Source: Smithellaceae bacterium (GTDB lineage: Bacteria; Desulfobacterota; Syntrophia; Syntrophales; JAQULV01). Taken from it: a stretch of DNA of 6,533 nucleotides. Where the stretch lies: the NCBI GenBank assembly GCA_028718405.1, contig JAQULV010000080.1, positions 1-6,533 on the forward strand, written 5' to 3'. The notes under the pieces were generated by a model. The model worked only from the letters and a program-made list of their open reading frames with translations, was not told the origin of the DNA and did not search any database. Of this stretch, positions 1 to 6,533 are shown one piece after another; position 1 is the first letter of the stretch; every line of letters starts with the position of its first letter. The translations under genes and the position numbers were made by a program.

Positions 1-2248
1 TGGGATCCTTCAGGGAGACGTTTTCGGCGCCGATACTGAGCGTTCCTCCTTCCGGCATAGCGTCACGGGCGTTGAAAACAAGATTCTGAATCATCTGCCG
101 GATCTGTCCTTCATCGATTTCGACGGGCCAGAGATCTGCGGAAAGATGAAATTCGCATTTCACGTTGGAACCCCTGAGAAACAGATCCACCGATTCCCTG
201 AGTAATTGGGAGATCGATAGGACGGACCGGATGGGTTCGCCGCCCTTGGAGAAGATGATGAGCCTTTTGGTGAGTTCCTTCGACTGGAAGCAGGCCTTCT
301 CCGCCCGCTCCAGGATGTCATAGATCTTGTCCTCGGGGCCGGCATGCATCTTGGCCAGCGAGATACTGCCCAGGACGACGGCCAGCAGGTTGTTGAAGTC
401 GTGAGCGATACCCCCGGCAAGGATACCTACGGATTCGAGTTTCCTGATTTTTACCAACTCTTCTTCGGTCCTTTTGCGATAGGTGATGTCCTGGCCTTGG
501 GCGATGGTTGAGACGAGGGTCTTTCCGTCCTTGGCGTAGATGTTGGCCGAATTCCACAGGGCGATGCGGACATCGCCATCCTTGCGGAGAATCGGAATCT
601 CCACGGTCTCCCAATATTCGCCGGCCAGGGTTCTTCTTATATTGGCCAGAGATTCAGTGCGGCTCATCTCAGGAAACAGAAGCGCGAGATCCTGCCCAAT
701 GACCTCCTCGGCCGCGTAGCCGGTAAGACGCTCGAAGGCATGGTTGAAGCGTGTGATCCGGGAGTTCTGGTCCCACACGATAATGGGCGCATTGGCGTAG
801 TTGATCAATTTTTCCAGATAGTCGCTCGTTTCCTTCAAGGCCTCCTCGGCCTGGTGTCTCTTTAGGATCTCCCAAACCTTGTTGTAAAGCGTGGTCAGCG
901 CCGAGACGTCGTCCGCTACGTAGTCTGCGGTCTTGTTTGCCACGGCCGCGATGGCGACGATCCCGGCACCGTCGAGGATGGGGACGGCCAGGAAACGTGA
1001 GATCGGCACATGGCCCGCGGGGATACCCCTCTTATGGACGTAGGACGCGCTATAGTCATTGAAGTAGACGGGCCTCCGTTCGCGGATACAGTCACCCCAG
1101 ATGCCCGCCTCGCCGATCGGATAGTGAATCGGTTTGTCGGAAAGGGCGCATTGTTTCATGGCTTGGGTGGACCAGCGATAAATCGTCATCACGGTTTCCT
1201 CCGCGTTGAGCAATCCGACGAAAGAGTATTCGCTTTGTGTCACCTTGAGGGAGGCCTCCAGAGCAAAATCGAAGATCCTCTCACTGGGCCTTTCCGCCAA
1301 GGCGTTAAGGTCAAGCAGGACTTGAGTACGGACGGCATTTAAGGTCTTTTCGCTCTCTACCTGTTTGCGTTCGGTGATATCCTGACCTTGGGCGATGGTT
1401 GATACAAGGGTTCTTCCGTCGTCCATATAGATGTTGGCGGAATTCCACAGGGCGATGCGGATGCCGCCATCCTTCCTAAGGATTGGTATCTCCACCGTTT
1501 CCCAGTATTCACCGGCTAGCGTTCTTTGTATCTGCGCCAATGTATCTTCGCGGCTTGTTTCGGGAAAAAGAAGGGCAAGTTCCCTGCCGATGACCTCTTC
1601 CGACCGGTAGCCGGTGAGACGCTCGAAGGCATGGTTGAAGCGTGTGATCCTGAAGGACGGATCCCAGACGATGACGGGGGCATTGGCGTAGTCGAGCAGG
1701 TTCTCCAGGTAGTTGCGCGTCTGCCTCAACTCTTCCTCGGCCTTTCCGTCTTCTCTGTTGTGCCGTATCGTTTCGATGGCACCGACTACCTTTCCTTCAT
1801 CGTCAGTGAGGATGCTGGCGGACCCCCACAGGCTGTTCTCCGCGGAGGTCTCATCTCTGATGATCTCGGCGGTAATGAAGTTGTCGAACCAGCGGACGTT
1901 GTTATACATTTCCAAAGATGATCTGTCCCCTTTCAATACGAGATCAATCAGGATCGGGCGCCTCACGCCGTAGAAGGGGATGGCGTATTCATAGTTCCCT
2001 TTGCCCAGCATGTCGGAGGACCTGCGTCCGGTGAGCTTCTCCATTGCGCGGTTCCAGGAGGTGATCCGTCCCTCGCTGTCGATAGCAAATGTGGGATCGG
2101 GAAGAAGGTCGATGATCGCCGGACCTTCCTTTGTCGCTCGGGCCTCTCGTCCGTCCCGGCGCGAACGTTCTTCAGCCCGGCGGAGACGGCGCTTCAACGC
2201 CTCGATCTCGGCGATGAGTTCCCCTCGTGTCTTGTCCTTATCGTTCAT
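1..2248 (-). CDS. PAS-PAS-GAF-PAS sensor histidine kinase (3' end outside window)
   Basis: A two-component sensor kinase that would autophosphorylate on histidine and pass phosphate to a response regulator not seen here. My translation gives 749 codons without a stop or frameshift. Residues 8-40 are a charged, probably coiled-coil lead-in. PAS1 spans about 42-165, PAS2 about 178-295, a GAF_2-like domain about 308-464 (GHVPISRFLAVPILDG, then AVANK), and PAS3 about 475-592. The H-box GGIAHDFNNLL has phosphoacceptor His616. The N-box QNLVFNARDAM (Asn726) begins the HATPase domain, which the window edge cuts. There is no signal peptide or membrane segment, so it should sense in the cytoplasm; the ligands are unknown. 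PAS2 and PAS3 are near-duplicates. HDFNN kinases often carry a C-terminal receiver domain, which cannot be checked here. The start is uncertain: ATG at 2248 follows a purine-rich GGTGGGA that sits rather close, and an in-frame ATG at 2269 would add seven residues. It lies about 420 bases after icd, so it is probably transcribed separately. Confidence 0.95.
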   Translation of the reverse strand, partial: MNDKDKTRGELIAEIEALKRRLRRAEERSRRDGREARATKEGPAIIDLLPDPTFAIDSEGRITSWNRAMEKLTGRRSSDMLGKGNYEYAIPFYGVRRPILIDLVLKGDRSSLEMYNNVRWFDNFITAEIIRDETSAENSLWGSASILTDDEGKVVGAIETIRHNREDGKAEEELRQTRNYLENLLDYANAPVIVWDPSFRITRFNHAFERLTGYRSEEVIGRELALLFPETSREDTLAQIQRTLAGEYWETVEIPILRKDGGIRIALWNSANIYMDDGRTLVSTIAQGQDITERKQVESEKTLNAVRTQVLLDLNALAERPSERIFDFALEASLKVTQSEYSFVGLLNAEETVMTIYRWSTQAMKQCALSDKPIHYPIGEAGIWGDCIRERRPVYFNDYSASYVHKRGIPAGHVPISRFLAVPILDGAGIVAIAAVANKTADYVADDVSALTTLYNKVWEILKRHQAEEALKETSDYLEKLINYANAPIIVWDQNSRITRFNHAFERLTGYAAEEVIGQDLALLFPEMSRTESLANIRRTLAGEYWETVEIPILRKDGDVRIALWNSANIYAKDGKTLVSTIAQGQDITYRKRTEEELVKIRKLESVGILAGGIAHDFNNLLAVVLGSISLAKMHAGPEDKIYDILERAEKACFQSKELTKRLIIFSKGGEPIRSVLSISQLLRESVDLFLRGSNVKCEFHLSADLWPVEIDEGQIRQMIQNLVFNARDAMPEGGTLSIGAENVSLKDP
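458..850 (-). repeat. Internal direct repeat, copy 2 (PAS3 of the kinase)
   Basis: This is the partner of the repeat at 1349-1741 and encodes kinase residues about 467-597, directly before the H-box region. The shared core motifs include RITRFNHAFERLTGY, then GEYWETVEIPILRKDG, then RIALWNSANIY and TLVSTIAQGQDIT. Perfect DNA identity with the other copy occurs at 726-759 and 549-570. Differences cluster at the start of the domain (DPSF versus DQNS), in the RSEE/AAEE stretch, and in the SREDTLAQIQ/SRTESLANIR helix. The copies may therefore bind the same kind of ligand with altered affinity, or one may serve mainly as a signal-relay module; that is inference. Confidence 0.93.
1349..1741 (-). repeat. 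Internal direct repeat, copy 1 (PAS2 of the kinase)
   Basis: This segment encodes kinase residues about 170-300, from the AEEEL linker through NYLENLLDYANAP to the QGQDITERK end of the PAS domain. It matches 458-850 at a constant offset of 891 bases (297 codons, in frame). The two protein copies differ at about 25 of 118 aligned PAS positions, and the DNA has long perfect tracts: 34 bases at 1617-1650 and 22 bases at 1440-1461. It is a domain duplication inside one gene, not a mobile repeat. Confidence 0.93.
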
Positions 2249-2330
2249 AATCCCACCACGCAAATCCATGATAAGGGAACCCCCCGAGCCGAAGGGCCGC
2301 AAAGAGGGGCTTCCGATAAATCCGCTTGCG

Positions 2331-2345
2331 CCGTCGCGGGGACGG
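2331..2345. repeat. Short inverted repeat (possible hairpin) upstream of the kinase
   Basis: CCGTC and GACGG form a perfect 5-base-pair stem around a 5-base loop. It lies about 85 bases before the kinase start on the minus strand. There is no following T-tract in either direction, so it is not an intrinsic terminator. It may belong to the untranslated leader of the kinase mRNA, but on its own it is weak evidence. Confidence 0.35.
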
Positions 2346-2398
2346 GAATCTCTCTTGCAAAGAAGTTACCCCTTTCGTGCTTGGCATGATCCGTCGTT

Positions 2399-2476
2399 AG
2401 CTCTGGTCTGCCCAGGGCAGTCTCATGTGACGGGCGTCGCACATTTGAATAGCACGTTTCGTGCCCGAAGCTCTGG
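2399..2476. repeat. Cluster of three inverted repeats bracketed by an 8-base direct repeat
   Basis: Read on the plus strand, AGCTCTGG occurs at 2399-2406 and again at 2469-2476. Between them lie three consecutive inverted repeats: CTGCCC-A-GGGCAG (2408-2420), ATGTG...CACAT with two further inner pairs (2425-2444), and GCACG-TTT-CGTGC (2452-2464). As RNA on the minus strand they lie in the presumed leader of the kinase gene, about 150 to 215 bases before its start codon. They could be part of a structured leader, operator half-sites or a relic of a small repeat element. I recognise no named family, and the individual stems are short enough to arise partly by chance. Confidence 0.5.
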
Positions 2477-2668
2477 CGACTGTGAGGAGAAAGCGGGGTT
2501 GTCGATGCGGAATCGATATCTTTTGCGGGAGGCAATAGCCGGCAGTAAGGATTTGCGGCCGAGGAAGGGAAGACAAATTATTTGCCGCCGTAGGTTGCCC
2601 GAAGCGGCCGAGGGGGAAAATGATTATGAATGTTGGAACGTTATGTTTGTGTGATCATTGACGCCGCC

Positions 2669-3895
2669 TCAGGCCAGCTTGACGGACAGCCGCGCAGCGA
2701 TGGCGTCGATAAATTGTTCAGTATTGACCTTTCTGTTTTCCGGTCTTTTCTCGGCGATCAGCAGCAGGTCGCCCGTCATGACACCTGCCTCTACCGTTTC
2801 GAGGGCGGCCTCTTCGAGACGTCGTGCAAAGTCAACGACGGCAGGGGTTTCGTCTAGTTCTCCTCTTTTACACAGTGCCCCGCTCCAGGCAAAGATGAGG
2901 GCCATGGAATTGGATGAGGTTTCTTCCCCTTTGAGGTGCTTGTAATAATGTTTCTGGACGGTGCCATGGGCGGCCTCGTACTCGAAATAACCGCGGGGAG
3001 ACACCAAGACGGAGGTCATCATGGCCAGGCTCCCGTTGGCGGAGGCGATCATGTCCGACATCACATCGCCGTCGTAGTTCTTCAGCGCCCAGAGCATGCC
3101 TCCTTCGGATTTTATAATCCGGGCGACGGCATCGTCGATCAGGGTGAAGAAGTACTCAATACCTGCCTTCGCAAATTTATCGCGCCAGCTTTCCTCGTAT
3201 TCCGTGGCGAAGATCTCGCGGAACCGCGCGTCGTAAATCTTGGAGATAGTATCCTTGGTGCTGAACCACAGGTCGATTTTCTGGTCCAGGGCAAAGGTGA
3301 AGCAAGCCCGGGCGAAGCTGCGGATGGATTCGTCGGTATTGTGAATCCCCTGGCAGATGCCGGGACCGGAAAATTCCATGATCGTCTTGCGTAGCGGCTC
3401 GCCGCCGTCCGTCGGGGTGAAGACGATCTCAGCCATTCCCCGTCCGGGGATCTCCATCTCCGTGTTGTTGTAAACATCTCCGTAGGCGTGCCTGCCGATC
3501 GTGATCGGTTTCTTCCAGGAGGAGACAACGGGATGGATGTTCGATACCAAGATGGGCTTGCGGAAGACCGTACCGTCCAGCATGGCGCGGATCGTGCCGT
3601 TAGGGCTCCGCCAGGCTTTCTTGAGGCTGTACTCCCGGACGCGATCCTCGTTGGGGGTTATCGTCGCGCACTTCACGCCCACGCCGTATTTCATAATGGC
3701 CCGGGCCGCATCGACGGTTACCTGGTCGTCGGTATCGTCGCGGTGCTTCACGTGGAGGTCGTAATAATCGAGGGTAATATCCAGGTGGGGAAGAAGGAGT
3801 TTATCCTTAACCATCTTCCACATGATCCTGGTCATCTCGTCGCCGTCCATCTCCACGAGCGGCGTCTTCACGGTGATCCTGCCTGGTTTTGCCAT
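2669..3895 (-). CDS. icd: Isocitrate dehydrogenase, type II (eukaryote-like), probably NADP-dependent
   Basis: Catalyses oxidative decarboxylation of isocitrate to 2-oxoglutarate and CO2 in the cytoplasm, reducing NAD(P)+. At 408 residues it is full length for the homodimeric type II family typified by human IDH1/IDH2, not the E. coli type. Visible landmarks are the substrate loop [20 protein letters not shown] (78-97), SPNGT (97-101), GRHAYGDVY with Arg135 (equivalent of human IDH1 Arg132) and Tyr142, the catalytic Lys214 in FSTKDT, LIDD (252-255), and the metal-binding DGDVMSD (275-281). The cofactor loop reads [13 protein letters not shown] (308-320): the usual TRH is QKH, so the NADP-contacting Arg is Lys315 while His316 remains. 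NADP preference is therefore likely but not certain. The ATG at 3895 is preceded by GAGAGG ten bases upstream. The gene follows aconitase by 137 bases in the same direction and consumes that enzyme's product. Confidence 0.96.
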   Translation of the reverse strand: MAKPGRITVKTPLVEMDGDEMTRIMWKMVKDKLLLPHLDITLDYYDLHVKHRDDTDDQVTVDAARAIMKYGVGVKCATITPNEDRVREYSLKKAWRSPNGTIRAMLDGTVFRKPILVSNIHPVVSSWKKPITIGRHAYGDVYNNTEMEIPGRGMAEIVFTPTDGGEPLRKTIMEFSGPGICQGIHNTDESIRSFARACFTFALDQKIDLWFSTKDTISKIYDARFREIFATEYEESWRDKFAKAGIEYFFTLIDDAVARIIKSEGGMLWALKNYDGDVMSDMIASANGSLAMMTSVLVSPRGYFEYEAAHGTVQKHYYKHLKGEETSSNSMALIFAWSGALCKRGELDETPAVVDFARRLEEAALETVEAGVMTGDLLLIAEKRPENRKVNTEQFIDAIAARLSVKLA

Positions 3896-4032
3896 CTACC
3901 CTTTACCTCTCATAAGCCAAAGTTGCGTAAGAAAACGAGCCTGCTTCCCTACCAGAATATGACCTTCGAGACAAGAAAAAGATGTCTGGGAAGATCTTCG
4001 CGGGCGTACGAAATCGGCTTTGCGTCAATCAT
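3896..4032. other. aconitase-icd intergenic gap
   Basis: The 137 bases between the aconitase stop and the icd start hold no gene. They contain a perfect 10-base palindrome GAAGATCTTC (3990-3999) and an inverted repeat AGACA/TGTCT with a 9-base A-rich or T-rich loop (3969-3987). The T-run lies in the loop rather than after the stem, so this is not a standard terminator. I see no convincing promoter. The gap is long for tightly coupled genes, so icd may have its own promoter or be transcribed by read-through. Confidence 0.5.
3906..3911 (-). promoter_or_regulatory. Ribosome-binding site of icd
   Basis: On the minus strand this reads GAGAGG, ten bases before the ATG at 3895. A second purine stretch, AAAGGG at 3899-3904, sits only three bases from the start and is less well placed. 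Both support the 408-residue start, which also matches the usual N-terminus of the family. Confidence 0.6.
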
Positions 4033-5961
4033 CTACAGGCTATTGATGGCGCCGCCCGCCAGGATCATCTTCTTCTGTCGTGCGGTGAGTTCATATTTGA
4101 CGCGGAAAGTAAACCCTTTGGTCAGGTTCTCGACGTGGAGCGAGCCGTCAGCAGAAAGATTTCCTGGGAGATTCTTGATTTCCAGGCGGTCGCCCTGATC
4201 AAGCCGGCCGTAGTCATCTTCTGAGACAAAGGTGAGCGGCAGGATCCCGAAGTTGATGAGGTTGGCGGCATGGATCCGCTCGAAGGACTTGGCGATTACC
4301 GCCTTCACCCCCAAGTACATGGGGCAGATGGCGGCGTGCTCTCGGGAAGAACCTTGTCCATACGAGAGTCCGGCAACGATCACGTTGTGGCGTCCGGCGC
4401 GCCTGATCTCCTCGGCCCGCAGATGAAACTTCTCGTCGATAGGTTCGAAAACGAACTCGGCGTATTTAGGGATGTTGGAGCGGTATTTCATCCGGGCGCC
4501 TGCCGGTATGATGTGGTCGGTCGTGATCTTATCTCCCACCTTGATCGTTACCTCGCCGGCCAGGATCTCCGGGAGAGGATCGTTATGCGGAGGGGCACCG
4601 ATGTTGGGTCCCCGGTGAATGACGACCTCCGGATCGCTTCCTTTTGGTGGTATGAGGATCAGACTGTCGTCGAGGTGAAAGCTCCGGGGCATCGCGACGG
4701 AGGGATAGGCAATGCCGAGATCGCGAGGATCGGTGAAGCGGCCGGTTATGACCGCCGCCGCCGCCGTCTCCGGGCTCACCAGGTAGACCTGGGCGTCCTT
4801 CGTACCGGAGCGTCCCATGAAGTTTCGGTTGGAGGTGCGCAGCGACACTCCGCCGGAAGGTGGACTTTGACTGTTGCCGATGCAGAAACCGCAGGCATTC
4901 TCCATGATCCTGGCGCCCGAGGCGATGAGATCGGCGAGATACCCGTCGCGGGCCAGATTCTCCATCACCTGACGGGAGCCCGTGGCAATGATGAAGCTGA
5001 TACCGGGGTGGGCGACCTTCCCTTTGAGAAGCTTCGCCACTGTGACGAGATCCTTGTAGGACGAATTCGTGCAACTGCCGATACACACCTGGTTCACCTC
5101 GATGGCGCCCATCTCGCGGACGGTGGCTATGTTATCGGGACTGTGGGGCTTCGCCGTAAGGGGCTCCAAGGAGGACAGATCGATCGCGACGGTCCGTGCG
5201 TAGGATGCGTTCGGGTCGGCCTTGAGCTCCGCCCAGTCAGCCTCGCGTTCCTGGGCGGCAAGGAAGAGGCGGGTCATCTCGTCGCTGGGGAAGATCGAGG
5301 TCGTCACCCCGCATTCGGCGCCCATGTTGGTAATGGTAGCCCGCTCGGGTACCGTGAGGGTTGCGACACCGGGACCGCCATACTCGAAGACCTGGCCTAC
5401 GTTTCCCTTGGTGGTGAAGATCGAAAGGACCTTCAGGATCACGTCCTTGGCGGAGCAGAAATCGGGAAGTTTCCCCTTGAGTTCGACCCGCACGACCTGG
5501 GGACAGGTGAGATAAAAAGGCCTCCCCGCCATGGCTAGCGCCACGTCAAGGCCCCCGGCGCCGATGGCGATCATCCCCAAGGCGCCGCCCGTGGGCGTGT
5601 GGGAGTCGGAGCCGATCAGGGTTTTGCCCGGCTTTCCGAACCGTTCCAGATGGACTTGGTGACAGATGCCGTTGCCGGCGCGCGACAGGTAGATCCCGTA
5701 GCGGCGGGCCACATCCCGGAGATAGCGGTGGTCGTCGGCGTTTTCGAAGCCGATCTGGACGGTGTTGTGGTCGATATAGCTTACCGATAGCTCCGTCTGC
5801 ACCGCAGGAACGTGCATGGCCTCGAATTGGAGGTAGGCCATTGTTCCCGTGGCATCCTGGGTGAGCGTCTGATCGATCCGGATGGCGATCTCTTCTCCCG
5901 GGATAAAGGCCCCGGAGACAAGGTGCTTTTCGAGTATCTTTTCCGTTAAGGTCTTGCCCAT
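4033..5961 (-). CDS. acn: Aconitate hydratase (aconitase), short 'Aquifex-type'
   Basis: Interconverts citrate and isocitrate through cis-aconitate in the cytoplasm with a [4Fe-4S] cluster. The product is 642 residues, clearly shorter than the roughly 750-900 residues of mitochondrial, AcnA and AcnB aconitases, and it fits the short bacterial/archaeal 'Aquifex-type' group. Landmarks in order are GSDSHTPTGG (117-126), the first cluster cysteine in IGSCTNSSY (Cys297), the paired cysteines in ACGFCIGNS (Cys357, Cys360), substrate arginines in TSNRNFMGRSGT (Arg379, Arg384), TTDHIIPAGAR opening the swivel domain (480-490), and YGQGSSREHAA (534-544, with Ser538, Ser539, Arg540). All cluster and catalytic residues I can place are present, so it should be active. 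The start at 5961 is supported by AAAGGA 11 bases upstream. It begins 19 bases after the OmpA-domain gene and precedes icd, the next step of the pathway. A 3-isopropylmalate dehydratase is less likely, because that enzyme is usually split into two subunits. Confidence 0.95.
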   Translation of the reverse strand: MGKTLTEKILEKHLVSGAFIPGEEIAIRIDQTLTQDATGTMAYLQFEAMHVPAVQTELSVSYIDHNTVQIGFENADDHRYLRDVARRYGIYLSRAGNGICHQVHLERFGKPGKTLIGSDSHTPTGGALGMIAIGAGGLDVALAMAGRPFYLTCPQVVRVELKGKLPDFCSAKDVILKVLSIFTTKGNVGQVFEYGGPGVATLTVPERATITNMGAECGVTTSIFPSDEMTRLFLAAQEREADWAELKADPNASYARTVAIDLSSLEPLTAKPHSPDNIATVREMGAIEVNQVCIGSCTNSSYKDLVTVAKLLKGKVAHPGISFIIATGSRQVMENLARDGYLADLIASGARIMENACGFCIGNSQSPPSGGVSLRTSNRNFMGRSGTKDAQVYLVSPETAAAAVITGRFTDPRDLGIAYPSVAMPRSFHLDDSLILIPPKGSDPEVVIHRGPNIGAPPHNDPLPEILAGEVTIKVGDKITTDHIIPAGARMKYRSNIPKYAEFVFEPIDEKFHLRAEEIRRAGRHNVIVAGLSYGQGSSREHAAICPMYLGVKAVIAKSFERIHAANLINFGILPLTFVSEDDYGRLDQGDRLEIKNLPGNLSADGSLHVENLTKGFTFRVKYELTARQKKMILAGGAINSL

Positions 5962-5972
5962 TTGTTGATCTG

Positions 5973-5978
5973 TCCTTT
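5973..5978 (-). promoter_or_regulatory. Ribosome-binding site of aconitase
   Basis: On the minus strand this reads AAAGGA, 11 bases before the ATG at 5961. It lies within the 19-base gap directly after the TAA stop of the OmpA-domain gene. This fits a shared transcript with independent or re-initiating translation. Confidence 0.65.
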
Positions 5979-5980
5979 AT

Positions 5981-6533
5981 TTAGTCCTTCGGCTGCAACA
6001 CAATAGCGATGCGCCTGTTCTTCGCCCGACCCTCGGGAGTGGCATTGTCGGCGACGGGCTTGTATTCACCGTAACCCGTGGCGGACAGGAACGTCGGATC
6101 TATACCTTCCTTCTGCAGATACTTGGTCACATTGATGGCACGGGCGGCGGAAAGTTCCCAGTTGGTGGGATACTTCTTGAGGAGGCCCCCGCCGATCTTT
6201 ACGTTGTCGGTATGTCCTTCGACCCGAATCATCTCGTCTTTCACATTCTTGAGGACACCGACGACCTTTTGCAGGACGGCCAAACCTTCCGTTTTTACCT
6301 CAGCCTTACCGGAATCAAAGAGGATCTCTTCGACGACGTTGAGGGTCAGCTTCCCTTTTAATTCCGTGATCGTCACCTGACCCTTGGCGATCTCGCCCTT
6401 CATCTCCTGAAGGAGATTCTCGTAAGTCTTGCTCACGGACTGAACCTCCTCTTCTTTGCTCTTCTTGAGGATCTCAATGTCCTTTTGCAGATTTGCTTGG
6501 ACAGTCGTGAGTTGGGTCTTCTCGGTCTCGAGC
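5981..6533 (-). CDS. OmpA/MotB-domain peptidoglycan-binding protein with coiled coil (5' end outside window)
   Basis: The last 183 residues of a cell-envelope protein, open through the right window edge. An internal GTG at 6436 is not the start, because the frame continues upstream with the same character. Visible residues 1-60 are rich in Glu, Lys, Leu and Gln with no proline, as expected of a long coiled coil. Residues about 62-180 form an OmpA C-terminal domain: LTLNVVEEILFDSGKAEV, then VEGHTDN, then NWELSAARA and NRRIAIVLQ. Asp109 (in HTDN) and Arg131 (in LSAARA) correspond to the residues that bind diaminopimelate in peptidoglycan. The EGHTDNV...NWELSAARA wording resembles MotB, but a long coiled coil before the domain and the absence of a neighbouring motA favour a structural or OmpA-like envelope protein. 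The missing N-terminus would show a lipobox, signal peptide or MotB-like membrane helix. It is followed 19 bases later by aconitase. Confidence 0.9.
   Translation of the reverse strand, partial: LETEKTQLTTVQANLQKDIEILKKSKEEEVQSVSKTYENLLQEMKGEIAKGQVTITELKGKLTLNVVEEILFDSGKAEVKTEGLAVLQKVVGVLKNVKDEMIRVEGHTDNVKIGGGLLKKYPTNWELSAARAINVTKYLQKEGIDPTFLSATGYGEYKPVADNATPEGRAKNRRIAIVLQPKD

Larger units (their letters stand above)
2249..2668. other. Intergenic region between icd and the kinase, no convincing gene
   Basis: About 420 bases hold no reading frame that I believe is a gene. A minus-strand frame from a TTG at 2535 to a stop at 2245 overlaps the kinase start as ATGA, but its 96-residue product has no recognisable family, codon choice looks random and no ribosome-binding site precedes it. 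The segment contains small inverted repeats at 2331-2345, 2408-2420, 2425-2444, 2452-2464 and 2574-2584, and a 10-base direct repeat GCGGCCGAGG at 2555-2564 and 2604-2613. The kinase promoter is expected somewhere here, but I cannot identify a clear -35/-10 or sigma-54 box, and no intrinsic terminator for icd stands out. Confidence 0.6.

Noticed and set aside
2331..2400. Possible c-di-GMP (GEMM) riboswitch upstream of the kinase
   Set aside because: GCACGAAAGGGGTAAC and a later GCGCAAGCGG recall fragments of the consensus, but the second conserved helix and the tetraloop-receptor arrangement cannot be formed as expected.
2245..2535. 96-codon minus-strand frame whose stop overlaps the kinase start (ATGA)
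   Set aside because: The overlap looks like translational coupling, but the start is TTG without a ribosome-binding site, codon choice appears random, and the frame runs through the inverted-repeat cluster. A small protein is not excluded, only unsupported.
2001..2654. 217-codon plus-strand frame running from the kinase N-terminus through the intergenic region
   Set aside because: The first 250 bases are antisense to the kinase. The remainder is low-complexity Arg- and Ser-rich translation with no recognisable family and no good ribosome-binding site.
3969..3999. Possible intrinsic terminator between aconitase and icd
   Set aside because: The inverted repeat AGACA/TGTCT has its T-run in the loop, and the nearby GAAGATCTTC palindrome is AT-containing, has no loop and lacks an immediate T-tract.
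3488..4198. 236-codon plus-strand frame opposite the icd start and the aconitase end
   Set aside because: It spans the coding parts of two well-supported minus-strand genes and the gap between them, with no family resemblance; it is a shadow frame.
4270..5538. 422-codon open frame on the plus strand opposite aconitase
   Set aside because: It lies wholly antisense to an aconitase with all its catalytic motifs intact, and its translation shows no recognisable domain. Long antisense frames are common opposite GC-rich genes with biased third positions.
5981..6436. Start of the OmpA-domain gene at the GTG at 6436
   Set aside because: The frame stays open for 32 further codons to the window edge with the same coiled-coil composition, so the GTG is an internal valine and the gene is truncated by the window.

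Overview
The window looks like a piece of a bacterial chromosome, most probably from a deltaproteobacterium (Desulfobacterota, for example a Syntrophales- or Geobacter-like lineage). The clues are a short 'Aquifex-type' aconitase, a eukaryote-like (type II) isocitrate dehydrogenase, and a soluble multi-PAS/GAF histidine kinase with an HDFNN-type H-box. DNA is moderately GC-rich by eye. The taxonomic call is an inference from gene families, not from a marker gene. Every gene I can support lies on the minus strand, so the window reads from right to left.

Right end (6533 to 5981): the C-terminal part of an envelope protein with a coiled coil followed by an OmpA/MotB-type peptidoglycan-binding domain; its N-terminus lies outside the window. 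Only 19 bases later starts a complete aconitase (5961 to 4033), and after a 137-base gap a complete isocitrate dehydrogenase (3895 to 2669). Together the two enzymes carry citrate through isocitrate to 2-oxoglutarate, the oxidative arm of the TCA cycle that supplies NAD(P)H and the carbon skeleton of glutamate. The close spacing suggests that the OmpA-domain gene and aconitase share a transcript, and icd may be on it as well.

Middle (2668 to 2249): about 420 bases without a convincing gene. It holds a cluster of three short inverted repeats bracketed by an 8-base direct repeat, plus a further small hairpin nearer the kinase start. I recognise no known riboswitch, tRNA or mobile element there.

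Left end (2248 to 1): the first 749 codons of a cytoplasmic sensor histidine kinase (PAS-PAS-GAF-PAS-HisKA-HATPase), cut by the window edge just after the N-box. Its second and third PAS domains are an internal duplication, roughly four-fifths identical in protein sequence, placed on either side of the GAF domain. No response regulator is visible, so its output is unknown.

I see no CRISPR array, transposase, phage gene, toxin-antitoxin pair or defence system. The gene content is ordinary housekeeping plus signalling. The points worth a second look are the PAS duplication, a substitution in the cofactor-binding motif of isocitrate dehydrogenase, the structured intergenic segment, and the pairing of an envelope gene with TCA-cycle genes.
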